Positions 1 through 9,982 of a stretch of DNA of 64,000 nucleotides are shown in pieces. Both the position numbers and the translations under genes were made by a program. The notes beneath the pieces were generated by a model. That model searched no databases. It saw only the letters and a list, made by a program, of their open reading frames with translations, and was not told the DNA's origin. The DNA is from CAVSWT01 sp963746735. GTDB lineage: Bacteria > Bacteroidota > Ignavibacteria > Ignavibacteriales > Ignavibacteriaceae. The DNA lies in contig CAVVCO010000017.1 in assembly GCA_963746735.1 (NCBI GenBank), positions 190,729 through 254,728 of the forward strand, written 5' to 3'. The first letter of the stretch is position 1. Each line of letters opens with the position of its first letter.

Positions 1-1
1 A

Positions 2-202
2 ATTATGGCATATACTAATGATAGTGATGCATATTGGTATCCTGGTATTTATATTAGTTCAGATGATGGAACAACCTGGAAAAAATTGAATACAGATGGG
101 ATTTCTGGAAGAATGGATAAAGTGGTTCCAGATCCAATTGATCCGAATATTTTATGGCTATGTACGGATGGAACTGGCGGTGTGAGATATCGAATTAATT
201 AA
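2..202 (+). CDS. C-terminal end of a BNR/Asp-box repeat protein (partial)
   Basis: The reading frame is already open at the left edge, so only the last 66 or so residues are seen. They contain a typical Asp-box, S-x-D-x-G-x-T-W (SSDDGTTW), followed by a pattern of the kind VVPDPIDPNILWLCTDG-GGV. Both are characteristic of sialidase/xyloglucanase/Vps10-like beta-propellers that repeat S-D-D-G-x-T-W and D-P-x-x-P-x-x-L/V-W. No sorting domain follows; the protein ends a few residues after the last blade. The substrate cannot be judged from this fragment. It is separated from purF by 127 bp in which I see no hairpin or riboswitch. Confidence 0.6.
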   Translation: MMAYTNDSDAYWYPGIYISSDDGTTWKKLNTDGISGRMDKVVPDPIDPNILWLCTDGTGGVRYRIN

Positions 203-329
203 AATTAAATTAAACTAACTTCAAAAAAATAATTTTAGTCCCACCTTTTTACACGTTTACTCACTTTAATAAATAGGATTTATTAATTAACTTAACAATT
301 CAAAATTTATTGAGTAATAATAATTATAT

Positions 330-1811
330 ATGACAATATCATCTGACAAACCAAAATGTTTCTGCGGTATATTTGGAATTTACGGTACTCGCGAAGCTGC
401 CTCTAAAACTTATTACGGACTTCATTCACTTCAGCATCGCGGCCAAGAAGCCTCAGGAATTGTTACAAAAGATATTAATGGGAATGATAAATCAGTATTT
501 AATATACATAAGGGAGAGGGATTAGTTTCGGAGGTGTATCATAATCCAAAAGTTTTCACTGAAATTTTATTAGGCGCTTCTGCAATTGGACATAATAGAT
601 ATTCAACTACCGGTGCTTCTGAATCAATAAAAAATATTCAACCATTTGTAGTTAATTATAGACTTGGAAACTTAGCTATTGCTCATAATGGAAATCTTAC
701 AAACGCAAAAGAACTTCGGGAAGAACTTATAAATGAAGGAGCAATTTTTCAAACTACAAGTGATACTGAAGTAATTTTACATTTAATTGCTCGCAGCAGA
801 CTTGAAAATCAAATAGATCAGATAAAAGAAGCGCTTTCAAAAATTAAAGGTGCTTATTGTTTGTTGATTTTAACTGATGATAAATTAATTGCGGCCAGAG
901 ACCCTTATGGTTTTCGTCCGCTTGCTATGGCAAAATTAAATAATTCTTATATCATTGCGTCGGAAACTTGTGCTTTTGATATTAACTCTGCAAAATTTAT
1001 TAGGGAAATACATCCCGGTGAATTAGTTGTGATTGATGATGAAGTTTTAGCTACAAATGATATTAAGTCTTATAGTATAGTAGAAGAAAAATTTCCAAAA
1101 CAGCATTGCATATTTGAGTATATATATTTTTCAAGACCCGACAGTTTTATATTCGGACATAATGTTGATAAAATGCGCAGGAGACTTGGAAAAATTTTAG
1201 CCCGTAAACATCCAGTTGAAGATATGGATGGGGATAAAGTAATTGTAATTAGTGTTCCTGATAGTTCAAATACAACAGCGTTAGGCTATCAAAGTGAATT
1301 AAAAAAACAAGGGATTTCATCAAAAATTGAAATCGGGTTAATTAGAAGTCATTATATCGGAAGAACCTTTATTCAGCCTGGACAGGCAAATAGAGAAATT
1401 GGGGTAAAAATTAAATTTAATATTGTTAAAGGTGTACTCGAAGGTAAAACTGTTGTAGTAGTTGATGATTCAATTGTACGCGGCACTACATCAAAACAAC
1501 TTGTAAATTTAATAAGAGAAGCTAATCCAAAATCTATTCATTTAAGAATCTCATCTTCTCCAATTATGCACCCATGTTATTATGGAATGGACTTTCCAAG
1601 CAAAGCTGAATTGATTGCCAATAGATCAAACGGTGATGTAAAAGAAATTGAAAAATATCTTGAAGTTGATAGTCTGGAATACTTAACAATAGATGAGATG
1701 CTGGAAGCAGTTTCCGAGGCTCATCCAGATAACTTTTGTACGGCTTGTTTCTCCGGCAAGTATCCAACAAAAGTGGATTCCAGCTATAAAAAGGAAATGT
1801 ATGAAGTTTAA
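330..1811 (+). CDS. purF: Amidophosphoribosyltransferase (glutamine PRPP amidotransferase)
   Basis: Catalyses the first committed step of de novo purine synthesis, PRPP plus glutamine to phosphoribosylamine, in the cytoplasm. The class II glutaminase domain starts at the CGIFGI motif. Cys12 would be the N-terminal nucleophile after removal of an 11-residue propeptide, as in Bacillus-type PurF. The PRPP loop VVVVDDSIVRGTTS lies near residues 375-388. Four cysteines at about 260, 416, 470 and 473 (QHC, HPC, CTAC) match the [4Fe-4S] ligands of the B. subtilis-type enzyme, so this is the Fe-S, propeptide-processed class. The length of 493 aa is normal. No other pur genes are nearby. The downstream subtilase gene overlaps its stop codon by 11 bp. 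Confidence 0.96.
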   Translation: MTISSDKPKCFCGIFGIYGTREAASKTYYGLHSLQHRGQEASGIVTKDINGNDKSVFNIHKGEGLVSEVYHNPKVFTEILLGASAIGHNRYSTTGASESIKNIQPFVVNYRLGNLAIAHNGNLTNAKELREELINEGAIFQTTSDTEVILHLIARSRLENQIDQIKEALSKIKGAYCLLILTDDKLIAARDPYGFRPLAMAKLNNSYIIASETCAFDINSAKFIREIHPGELVVIDDEVLATNDIKSYSIVEEKFPKQHCIFEYIYFSRPDSFIFGHNVDKMRRRLGKILARKHPVEDMDGDKVIVISVPDSSNTTALGYQSELKKQGISSKIEIGLIRSHYIGRTFIQPGQANREIGVKIKFNIVKGVLEGKTVVVVDDSIVRGTTSKQLVNLIREANPKSIHLRISSSPIMHPCYYGMDFPSKAELIANRSNGDVKEIEKYLEVDSLEYLTIDEMLEAVSEAHPDNFCTACFSGKYPTKVDSSYKKEMYEV

Positions 1812-4800
1812 GCTGCTAAAGCTTTTTCTAATTTTCATTTTTACTGCAAACATTATTTATTCTCAATCTACATTTTTTATTAAATACAAAAATGATGTTG
1901 ATAAGAATTCAATTGAAAGTAAAATTCAAACGCAATCAATTATTCCGCAAACTGCTCTTAAAATCTTAAACAAACCTTTGAATTTAAAAACAGAAATTAG
2001 TCATTTCGCTAATAATTTAGGAAGTGAAGATGAAAACTTATCGAGAATAATTAAGGTAAATACCAATGTCACAATGAGTATAGAAGAGTTTTCGCAATTA
2101 TTTAAAGATGATCCTTCAATTGAATACATTGAACCTTCACACACTTATAAAGTTGATTATACACCGAATGATAGTTTATTGAATCAACAATGGGCGTTGG
2201 AAAAAATTAAAGCATTTGATGCATGGAATATTACCCAAGGGTCCGATTCAATTGTTATTGGAGTGATTGATACCGGAATTGATTTTTTACATCCCGATTT
2301 AAAAAATCATATCTGGCATAATAAAGGTGAAATGGGAACTGACAAAAATGGAAATGATAAACGAACAAATGGAATTGATGATGATGGAAACGGTTTCATA
2401 GATGATTGGCAAGGCTGGGATTTTGTAGACAGAGTTGGATTTCCATTTGATACGGTTGGCGGAGATTTTCTCACCTGGGACAATTATCCTTTTGATCCTG
2501 TTCCCGGTAATGCCGGATTTCATGCAACTGCTGTAGCAGGTGTAATAGGTGCTGAATCTAATAATTCTTCTGGAATTTCTGGAGTGATGCCTAAAGTTAA
2601 TTTATTAAATTTAAGAGCATTTGATAACAGCGGAAATGGAGAAGAGGATGATGCGGCAGCGGCAATACTTTATGCAGTAAAGATGGGTGCCAAAGTAATT
2701 AATATGAGTTTTGGAGACAACACTTTTTCCTATATCTTAAGAGATGTTATCAGATATGCATATTCAAAAAATGTTGTACTTGTCGGAAGTTCCGGAAATA
2801 CGAATGATACAGAACTACATTATCCTTCAGGTTATCCGGAAGTAATCTCAGTTGGAAATTCAACAAAAGAAGATTTTTTAACCGGGACTTATGGGTCTAC
2901 ATTAGATTTAGTTGCACCGGGAACAGATATTCTAACTACAGATTTAAATGGAAAATATAATGAGTATAGCGGCACCTCATTTTCAGCACCACATGTTTCC
3001 GCTGCAGCAGGATTACTTTTATCTCTAGGCAATTTTACTAACGAAGAAGTAAAACAAATCATAAAATCTACTTGCGATGATGTTGGCGAAACAGGCTGGG
3101 ATATTAGAAGCGGCGCTGGCAGATTAAATTTATATAAAGCTGTAAGTTCGCTTGCTCCAGCCAAAATAAAAATAAATTATCCTTCACAAGATTTTTCTAC
3201 TAATCAAGATACTTTAAATATTAATTTAACTGTAATGTCACCATACTTTGTTAGTTACAGTTTATACTTAGGTGATGGTTTAAATACCGACCAATGGACA
3301 TCGTTACTTACGGATGTTAAATACCAAATATTTAATGATAGTTCTTACAAGTTAGATTTAATAGGCTTAGCAGAAGGCGCTTATACATTAAGGCTTCTTG
3401 TTCAAATGATTAATGGCAATACAACAGAGGAACGTATTAATTTTTATGTTGAAAGGACTGCTCCTGAAGTTGAACTTGTTGGTGCTGGTCCGGTTTATTA
3501 TGGTGATAAATCAACTATTGTTGGTGAATTATATACCAACCAAAAATCGATTACGAAGATGTTCTACAGAAAAGTCGGAGATCAAAATTTTAATTATATA
3601 ACATTGGATGGATTTAGTACAAATAATGAATTTGTTAAGCAGCTTCATTATGGATTTATTCCAAAACAAATAATTCAACCTAACACCAACTATGAAATTT
3701 ATTTTGAAGCAGAAAACTTAGCAGGGTTAACTACCCAATTAAAAGACGGTAATAATTATTTTCAATTTAAAACTGATGACGTGCCTTCAATTATACCTTA
3801 TAAGGAACTGCCATACAGTTTGCCAAATGGAACTATTTATGCAAAGCCGGTTAATTTTTTATCGAATTCTTCGAATGAAATTTTATTTGATAAAGAACAA
3901 GATTCAGACAGTACAAATGTTAACTATACTCTGTACTATTTATTAAATGATTCATTGGTTGAAAACAATTCTGTAAAAAATAAAATCCCAATTTATGCCG
4001 GGGATCTAAACAATAATGGGAAAGAAGATTTAATTTCAATTCTGTATCCTTCAAGCTATATTGATGAACAAATTCAGACTTCCACTTTTAATTTAGAGAG
4101 TAAGCTGACTGTTAATCTTTCAAAAGACACTTCATTTTATCCCGCTCTTGCAATGGATTTTGGAGGTGATGGCAATACTGAAATACTAAGTAATTATTAT
4201 AGCACAATGCCCACTATTTGGAAAGTCAATAATAATTTTTCAATTTCAAAAATAGACTCTCTCCCTAATTATTCCTTTATCTCTTCTTATGACTCAAGTT
4301 CTAGCGGAGAATCTGTAAATAAATTTGGATTAAATTCGTTTACGGTTGCAGATCTTAACGGAGACGGAATCAAAGAGATCTGGATGGTTGATTTTGATGG
4401 AGATCTAATAAGCTATAAGATACTGACAAACCCACTCCGGTTTGAAAGAGGGGACAGCTTAATCACACAATTATTCGAAACAAGTTCAAATAAAATTATT
4501 GCTTCAGGCGATTTTGATGGCGACGGAATTGATGAAATTGCGGTACTTTTTCAGACTAATAGTATTGCTCCAAATTTTTGGCTGAAGATTTTAAATTTCA
4601 AAAATGATAAGCCAAACATTCTTTATGAAAAATTATTTTTAGATCAATCTGCGGAGTTTGCAGGTTTTAATTTTAATAAAGTATTTCAATCACTTCGATT
4701 CGCTGACATTGATAACGATGGTAAAGATGAATTGATATTAAATATATTTCCATATGCGTACATCATTAAAAGCAGCGCCAATGGAGGTAAAGTAGTTTTT

Positions 4801-6084
4801 TATAAAGAGGGTGTAAACACTCAAAATATTTTTACAGGAGACTTAAATAAAAACGGAGTGACAGAAATTGGATTGCAGCTTCCCGATAAATTCAAGTTTT
4901 ATGAATTTGGTGAATCAAATAAAGCATTAATTCCAACTAATATTTCAGGATATAGCATCGATTCTTCAAATATAAGAATTAGTTGGAATGGTGTAGGACA
5001 GAAGTATTTTATTTATAAAGGAAAATCAGAACAGAATATTTCTCTCTATGATTCTACAACACAAACATTTTATGCGGATAAAAATGTTTCAGCTAAAATA
5101 AATTACTATTATAAACTGCAATCCTTTAATCAAAACAAACAAAATTCTTTATCTGATTTAACTTCAGCAATAAAAATATATTCTCATGAGCCAGCACAAG
5201 TTGTGAGCATTAAAAATCAATCACGTTCTACTTTATTGGTGACTTTCTCAGAACTTGTTAATAACACTATAGAGAATCTGCAATCATTCCAGGTGATGAA
5301 TTTAGGTTTCCCTAATTCCATTTCCGCAGCTTCCCAAAATTCATATTTACTCACATTTAAAAATGTGCTGCCGGCAGGGATACATCAATTAATAGTAAAT
5401 AATATTAAAGACTATTATGGCTCGCCAATTCTTGCTGATACAATAAATTTTAATATTGATTCTACGTTAAGCGCAAATCAATTTTTTATTGTCTCTCATT
5501 CAATACTTAATCCATTTGAAATAAAAGTAACATTCAATCTTGATGCAGATGAAGCAACTGCAACCGATATTAATAATTATGTATTTAATCCATCTAATAA
5601 TATTTCTAAGATTGAAATAGATCCTTCGGATAAAAAAACAATTTATATCAATTTAGATAAAACAAAACCAGTTGGCGCAATAGGGAGGGAGTACCGATTA
5701 AGACTTGAAAATATTTTATCTTCAACCACGTCGGGAAATATTAAAATTAATTCTGGTGCCGGTAGTTATATAATTCTAACAGATTATGCCGAAAATTTAT
5801 CTGGAGTTTATGTTTATCCCAATCCAGTACGTATTACTGATGGAAACCAAAAATTAATGTTTGCTAATCTTCCGAAAAAAGCAAAAATTGTTATATTTAA
5901 ACTAACAGGTGAGCAAGTTAATGAAATTGAAGAATCAAATGGAGACGGTGGCGTTGATTTCAATTTAAAAGATAAAAATGGAAACGAAATTAGCAGTGGA
6001 ATTTACATATATAGAATTGTTAGATTAGACGCTGATAACAATGAAGTTGAAGAAAAACTTGGTAAATTTGCAGTTATAAAATGA
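1801..6084 (+). CDS. Secreted subtilisin-like (S8) peptidase with VCBS/FG-GAP repeats and type IX sorting domain
   Basis: I place the start at the ATG at 1801, because it opens directly into a signal peptide (MKFKLLKLFLIFIF...) after a GGAA-containing leader; the frame is open further upstream only inside purF. Protein 1427 aa. The subtilase triad is clear: D157 in VIDTGID, H241 in HATAVAG and S393 in SGTSFSAPH, preceded by a propeptide-like segment. The middle has at least six D-x-D/N-x-D-G-x-x-E/D calcium-loop repeats (for example DLNGDGIKEI, DFDGDGIDEI, DIDNDGKDEL) typical of VCBS/FG-GAP propellers. The last 85 or so residues (YPNPV...GIYIYRI) form a type A sorting domain for type IX secretion. 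It is likely exported to the cell surface or medium. Stop and next start overlap (ATGA), suggesting translational coupling to the phosphatidyltransferase. Confidence 0.92.
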   Translation: MKFKLLKLFLIFIFTANIIYSQSTFFIKYKNDVDKNSIESKIQTQSIIPQTALKILNKPLNLKTEISHFANNLGSEDENLSRIIKVNTNVTMSIEEFSQLFKDDPSIEYIEPSHTYKVDYTPNDSLLNQQWALEKIKAFDAWNITQGSDSIVIGVIDTGIDFLHPDLKNHIWHNKGEMGTDKNGNDKRTNGIDDDGNGFIDDWQGWDFVDRVGFPFDTVGGDFLTWDNYPFDPVPGNAGFHATAVAGVIGAESNNSSGISGVMPKVNLLNLRAFDNSGNGEEDDAAAAILYAVKMGAKVINMSFGDNTFSYILRDVIRYAYSKNVVLVGSSGNTNDTELHYPSGYPEVISVGNSTKEDFLTGTYGSTLDLVAPGTDILTTDLNGKYNEYSGTSFSAPHVSAAAGLLLSLGNFTNEEVKQIIKSTCDDVGETGWDIRSGAGRLNLYKAVSSLAPAKIKINYPSQDFSTNQDTLNINLTVMSPYFVSYSLYLGDGLNTDQWTSLLTDVKYQIFNDSSYKLDLIGLAEGAYTLRLLVQMINGNTTEERINFYVERTAPEVELVGAGPVYYGDKSTIVGELYTNQKSITKMFYRKVGDQNFNYITLDGFSTNNEFVKQLHYGFIPKQIIQPNTNYEIYFEAENLAGLTTQLKDGNNYFQFKTDDVPSIIPYKELPYSLPNGTIYAKPVNFLSNSSNEILFDKEQDSDSTNVNYTLYYLLNDSLVENNSVKNKIPIYAGDLNNNGKEDLISILYPSSYIDEQIQTSTFNLESKLTVNLSKDTSFYPALAMDFGGDGNTEILSNYYSTMPTIWKVNNNFSISKIDSLPNYSFISSYDSSSSGESVNKFGLNSFTVADLNGDGIKEIWMVDFDGDLISYKILTNPLRFERGDSLITQLFETSSNKIIASGDFDGDGIDEIAVLFQTNSIAPNFWLKILNFKNDKPNILYEKLFLDQSAEFAGFNFNKVFQSLRFADIDNDGKDELILNIFPYAYIIKSSANGGKVVFYKEGVNTQNIFTGDLNKNGVTEIGLQLPDKFKFYEFGESNKALIPTNISGYSIDSSNIRISWNGVGQKYFIYKGKSEQNISLYDSTTQTFYADKNVSAKINYYYKLQSFNQNKQNSLSDLTSAIKIYSHEPAQVVSIKNQSRSTLLVTFSELVNNTIENLQSFQVMNLGFPNSISAASQNSYLLTFKNVLPAGIHQLIVNNIKDYYGSPILADTINFNIDSTLSANQFFIVSHSILNPFEIKVTFNLDADEATATDINNYVFNPSNNISKIEIDPSDKKTIYINLDKTKPVGAIGREYRLRLENILSSTTSGNIKINSGAGSYIILTDYAENLSGVYVYPNPVRITDGNQKLMFANLPKKAKIVIFKLTGEQVNEIEESNGDGGVDFNLKDKNGNEISSGIYIYRIVRLDADNNEVEEKLGKFAVIK

Positions 6085-6653
6085 TAATTAATCCAAAAGA
6101 AATATATACAAAATCGAACTTATTAAGTTTCTTAAGGCTGCTTCTGGTAATTCCATTTTGGATTTTGTTAGATAATTTTAGCAGTCCGGGAATAAGATAT
6201 TTTACTTTTGCTCTTTGCATCTTTGGTGCAATCACAGATATGCTTGACGGATATCTGGCTAGAAAATTTAATGAAGTTACTGAGCTTGGAAAAATTATAG
6301 ATCCTTTAGCAGACAAAATTGTTATTGGTGTAATAATATTAAAACTTTATCTAATCGGGATTATCCCAGAGTATTATTTTATAATGATAGTAGGGAGAGA
6401 TATATTGATATTTCTTGGCGGTATTTTTATCACTAATAAAATTAAGAGAGTTCTTCCATCAAACATGCTTGGTAAAATTACAGTGATAAATATAGGCATT
6501 GTAATAATGCTTTTTATTTTAAGAGTCGATACTACGAATTTAATATTTAAAATGATATATGGATTGAGCATAGTATTAATTTTTGTATCTCTAATCGGAT
6601 ATATTATTAGAGCAATTGAATTTTTAAGGCAGAAAGAATATGAATCTATTTAA
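6081..6653 (+). CDS. pgsA: CDP-alcohol phosphatidyltransferase, probably phosphatidylglycerophosphate synthase
   Basis: Integral membrane enzyme that transfers a phosphatidyl group from CDP-diacylglycerol to an alcohol. The family signature D-x2-D-G-x2-A-R-x8-G-x3-D-x3-D is complete: D53, D56-G57, A60-R61, G70, D74 and D78. The 190 aa protein has about five to six hydrophobic helices, the length expected for PgsA; the alcohol substrate (glycerol-3-phosphate versus another) is inferred from size and family only. It overlaps the subtilase stop by 4 bp and the ftsY start by 14 bp, so the three genes are probably co-transcribed. Confidence 0.85.
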   Translation: MIINPKEIYTKSNLLSFLRLLLVIPFWILLDNFSSPGIRYFTFALCIFGAITDMLDGYLARKFNEVTELGKIIDPLADKIVIGVIILKLYLIGIIPEYYFIMIVGRDILIFLGGIFITNKIKRVLPSNMLGKITVINIGIVIMLFILRVDTTNLIFKMIYGLSIVLIFVSLIGYIIRAIEFLRQKEYESI

Positions 6654-7584
6654 TAATTTAAATTTTGATAAATTAAAAAACGGGCTGTCTAAAACTAGAA
6701 GTAAAATTGTAAATTCAATTAATGAAGCAATTACAGGCAAAGCCGTTGTGGATGATAAAACTCTTGACGAGCTTGAAGAAATCTTAGTTTCTTCAGATAT
6801 AGGTTTTGATATTTCTGAAAAAATAATTGAACAAGCACGGCAAACATATAAAACAGAAAAAGATCGCGAGAATATTAAGCTTGTTGAATATGTTAAAAAA
6901 GAATTGGAAAAAGTTTTTGATGAAAATGAAGATTCAAAAAATAATGAAATTAACATAGAGGAATTTAAGCCTTATGTAATTCTTGTAGTAGGAATAAACG
7001 GAGCAGGGAAGACAACTACAATTGGAAAACTGGCAAATAACTTTAAAAAAAGCGGATTAAAGGTTATTGTTGGTGCAGCAGATACGTTTAGAGCAGCAGC
7101 AAATGAACAGCTTGAGATTTGGGCTCAAAGGGCTGGTGTTGATATCATTCAAAAGGATAAAGGCTCTGACCCTTCCGCTGTTGCTTTTGAGACTGTTCAA
7201 AAAGCCATTAAAGAAAAATATGATATTGTGCTTATTGATACTGCCGGAAGACTTCACAACAAAAGTCATTTAATGGATGAGTTGCATAAAATAAAAAGAG
7301 TAATAAATAAACTATTAGAATATGCTCCCAATGAAACTTATTTAGTTTTAGATGGTAATACTGGACAGAATGCTTTAATACAGGCACAAGAGTTTTCAAA
7401 AGTTACAGATATTTCCGGATTAATCATTACTAAACTTGATGGCACAGCAAAAGGCGGCGCTATTTTTCAGATATGTTCAAAACAAAAAATTCCAGTTAAA
7501 TATATTGGCGTTGGTGAAAGCATAGATGATTTACAAACTTTTAATCCAGAGCTATTTGTGTCTGCTTTATTTGAAACGAATTAG
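6640..7584 (+). CDS. ftsY: Signal recognition particle receptor FtsY
   Basis: GTPase that docks SRP-ribosome complexes at the membrane for co-translational insertion. The 314 aa protein consists of an N domain and a G domain without the long acidic A domain. G-domain motifs: P-loop GINGAGKTTT from about residue 118, the DTFRAAANEQL insertion-box motif, DTAGR at 200-204 and TKLDGTAKGG from 264. The start lies inside the end of pgsA. An 11-bp gap leads to the small gene that follows. The short N-terminal targeting region is common in this group. Confidence 0.96.
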   Translation: MNLFNNLNFDKLKNGLSKTRSKIVNSINEAITGKAVVDDKTLDELEEILVSSDIGFDISEKIIEQARQTYKTEKDRENIKLVEYVKKELEKVFDENEDSKNNEINIEEFKPYVILVVGINGAGKTTTIGKLANNFKKSGLKVIVGAADTFRAAANEQLEIWAQRAGVDIIQKDKGSDPSAVAFETVQKAIKEKYDIVLIDTAGRLHNKSHLMDELHKIKRVINKLLEYAPNETYLVLDGNTGQNALIQAQEFSKVTDISGLIITKLDGTAKGGAIFQICSKQKIPVKYIGVGESIDDLQTFNPELFVSALFETN

Positions 7585-7595
7585 GAATTAAAATT

Positions 7596-7803
7596 ATGTT
7601 TATGAAAAGACCAAATCATAGAGTATTTGATTATCCGGCGAGATTTTACAAACCTGAAACTGATGAAAAGGAAAAACGGAAAAAAAAATTAGGCTTTAGC
7701 GCTCAAAGGAAAGTTGATAAAGAGGAAAAAAAGTCCGTTTATTTGGGGGATATATATAATAATTGTGGTTTTTGTTTATTTGAAATTATCTCATCTAATT
7801 TAA
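7596..7803 (+). CDS. Small basic single-pass membrane protein, apparently frameshifted at a G run
   Basis: As sequenced the frame starting at 7596 runs to 7865 and gives 89 aa whose second half is unremarkable. The first 50 or so residues (MFMKRPNHRVFDYPARFYKP... then a Lys/Arg/Glu-rich stretch) look like the small basic proteins found in Bacteroidota-type genomes. If one G of the five at 7745-7749 is removed, the frame continues as LGIYIIIVVFVYLKLSHLI and stops at 7803. That gives a 68 aa protein with one C-terminal transmembrane helix, a much more sensible product. I therefore annotate the corrected end. Function unknown. It sits 11 bp after ftsY, probably in the same transcript. Confidence 0.6.
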
Positions 7804-7861
7804 GAACAATAATTATTAGTTTACATAATATACATTATCGGACATTTACTATAGTAATCAA

Positions 7862-9973
7862 TTAATGTATGCTTTCTATAAATATTTCAAGTTTTTCATC
7901 ATTCCCAAATACCACCAGCCTATCTGCATTTTTTAATTTATAGTTTGGGTCCGGAGTTATTATTGTGGGTTCACTTTTTTGATCGTATATATCTTTTATG
8001 TGCTTGATCATTAAAACTTCTAGACCATAATTATTTCTCAATTTTATTTCAGCTAAAGTTTTACCTAAAAATATATTAGGAACATGAACTTCGATAATTG
8101 AATATCCATCAGCAACTTTTGTGGGAGTTGATTTATCCAGTGTTTTTAATTCCTTAGCCAATCCACTTGCTAAGTTTTCTTTTAGAGTTTCGCGGTTATA
8201 TATCGATAATACTTTTTGTCTTGTGATTGCTCCTAAAACTTCTTTGGGATCATTTGAATTGACAACCGGAAATTGATCTAAATTTAATTTACCGAATAGA
8301 TTAAGCACATAATCTAAATCATCATCAGTTTTAACAATGGTTATGGATGGATTCGCTATATCTCTTGCTACTATAACGTCTTTCACGATTTCATATTCTG
8401 TTATTATTGGCCTTAATTCATTTTCGGTTATAATTCCGGAAAGTTCATTTTGATTATTAACAGTATAGAAAGAGCTATTTGGACTTTCAATTAACTTTCC
8501 CATCAATTGCGGAAGACCCATTTCTTCATTAATTAAATCTATCTTTTCTAAATCTACATCATTAACGAATACAGAATTAAGTATATTTGCTTCTCTACCT
8601 TCAGATAGTCTAAAACCTTCAGCTTCTAAATGTTTTTCCTGAACTGAACCTCGTAAAGCTATTTGTACAAACATAGTACTGATGATTACTGCAAGCATTA
8701 ATGGAAGTATAAATGAATAGTTCTGAGTCATTTCAAATATTATTAGTATAGCTGAAATAGGAATTGTATTCACACCACCAAGCATCGCTCCCATTCCGAC
8801 TAGAACCATAGTGGTTGGATCTATATTTAATCCCCAAACAGTATTGACAATTAATGCGAAAAGATAGCCAAAACATGCTCCAATATATAATGAGGGAGCA
8901 AATAATCCGCCAAACCCACCTGAATATAAAATTAACGGAACTAAAATGAATTTCAGAACCATTAAAACCAAAACAACATGCCAGGCAAGAGAACTTGCTA
9001 GAATTTCATTTATTGCCCAATAACCTATACCAAAAATCTCTTTATAAAAATATCCGCTAATTCCAACTAAAAGCCCTACAACAATCATTGCAGCCCATTG
9101 CGGAATTTTCTTGCTATATATTTTATTCCTGAAAAATAATTGAACGTGATTCGAATATCTTATAAAAAGAACTGAAAGAAGGCCTGAAAAAACTCCTAAA
9201 ATTGCAAACAAATATAAGTGAGAATAATTTACTGGGCCAGCAAGATGAAATTGAAATACCGATTCATTGCCTAATAGAATTCTAGATACCGCACTGGCAG
9301 TTACAGAAGCTAATATTAATGCCGAAAAAGTTGGCGTGTGAAAATCATTTAATAAAATAATTTCAAGCGCAAAGAATACTCCCCCTAAAGGTGAATTAAA
9401 TATAGCTGATATTGCAGCACCTGCACCTGCAGCAGTAAATATTCTAATTCTTTCATCTGATAGACTGAGAAAACTTCCCAACCTGCTTGCAACACCGCCT
9501 CCTAACTGAGCTGCAGGGCCTTCAGGACCTACTGTACCACCTGAACCAATACAAACAACAGGGGCAATAAAATGAAATATGGTAGTCTTTAATGGTATAT
9601 ATCCTCCCCTTAAAGCAACAGCTTTAATCACTTCAGAAACACCTTTATGTTTCGCAGTATCAGGGGCAGCAATTATCATTATAGCTTGTATTAACATACC
9701 AATTGCAGGAATTACTACAACAGCAGCTGCTCCTAAAAAGAATAAACCTTCAGCGGTTTGCTCAAAAAATATCCGATTAAAAAATTCTATTGAATTGTGA
9801 AAAAATACGGCGGCCAATCCAACAATAATTCCAATTATTACTGAGAAAATTGTGAATGTAGTATAATCCGGTAAAGAGAGTTTAGCTAATTTCTTTTGTA
9901 AATCTCTTTTAATGTTTCTTGATTTTATAAATAATTTTAAGAATTGTCTGTTTTTATCGTCTTTCAATTTCAA
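7862..9973 (-). CDS. clcA: ClC-family chloride transporter/channel with CBS pair and TrkA-C (RCK-C) domain
   Basis: Membrane protein of 703 aa. The N-terminal 440 or so residues are a ClC pore: GSGGTVGPEGP (Ser144 and gating Glu151) and the helix-N type motif GGVFFALE (197-204). The residue aligned with the internal proton glutamate of E. coli ClC-ec1 (second E of EE) appears to be Ile205, which would favour channel-like or uncoupled behaviour; this is inference by eye. A CBS pair occupies roughly 470-600, and the C-terminus (IIEVHVPNIFLGKTLAEIKLR...) looks like a TrkA-C ligand domain. The start is TTG at 9973, with no in-frame ATG nearby. Convergent with the ftsY cluster; hbd lies 9 bp upstream. 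Confidence 0.88.
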   Translation of the reverse strand: MKLKDDKNRQFLKLFIKSRNIKRDLQKKLAKLSLPDYTTFTIFSVIIGIIVGLAAVFFHNSIEFFNRIFFEQTAEGLFFLGAAAVVVIPAIGMLIQAIMIIAAPDTAKHKGVSEVIKAVALRGGYIPLKTTIFHFIAPVVCIGSGGTVGPEGPAAQLGGGVASRLGSFLSLSDERIRIFTAAGAGAAISAIFNSPLGGVFFALEIILLNDFHTPTFSALILASVTASAVSRILLGNESVFQFHLAGPVNYSHLYLFAILGVFSGLLSVLFIRYSNHVQLFFRNKIYSKKIPQWAAMIVVGLLVGISGYFYKEIFGIGYWAINEILASSLAWHVVLVLMVLKFILVPLILYSGGFGGLFAPSLYIGACFGYLFALIVNTVWGLNIDPTTMVLVGMGAMLGGVNTIPISAILIIFEMTQNYSFILPLMLAVIISTMFVQIALRGSVQEKHLEAEGFRLSEGREANILNSVFVNDVDLEKIDLINEEMGLPQLMGKLIESPNSSFYTVNNQNELSGIITENELRPIITEYEIVKDVIVARDIANPSITIVKTDDDLDYVLNLFGKLNLDQFPVVNSNDPKEVLGAITRQKVLSIYNRETLKENLASGLAKELKTLDKSTPTKVADGYSIIEVHVPNIFLGKTLAEIKLRNNYGLEVLMIKHIKDIYDQKSEPTIITPDPNYKLKNADRLVVFGNDEKLEIFIESIH

Positions 9974-9982
9974 TCTACATAA

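Noticed and set aside
203..329. Purine riboswitch or PurR-type site upstream of purF
   Set aside because: No conserved aptamer loops, inverted operator or terminator; just AT-rich leader.
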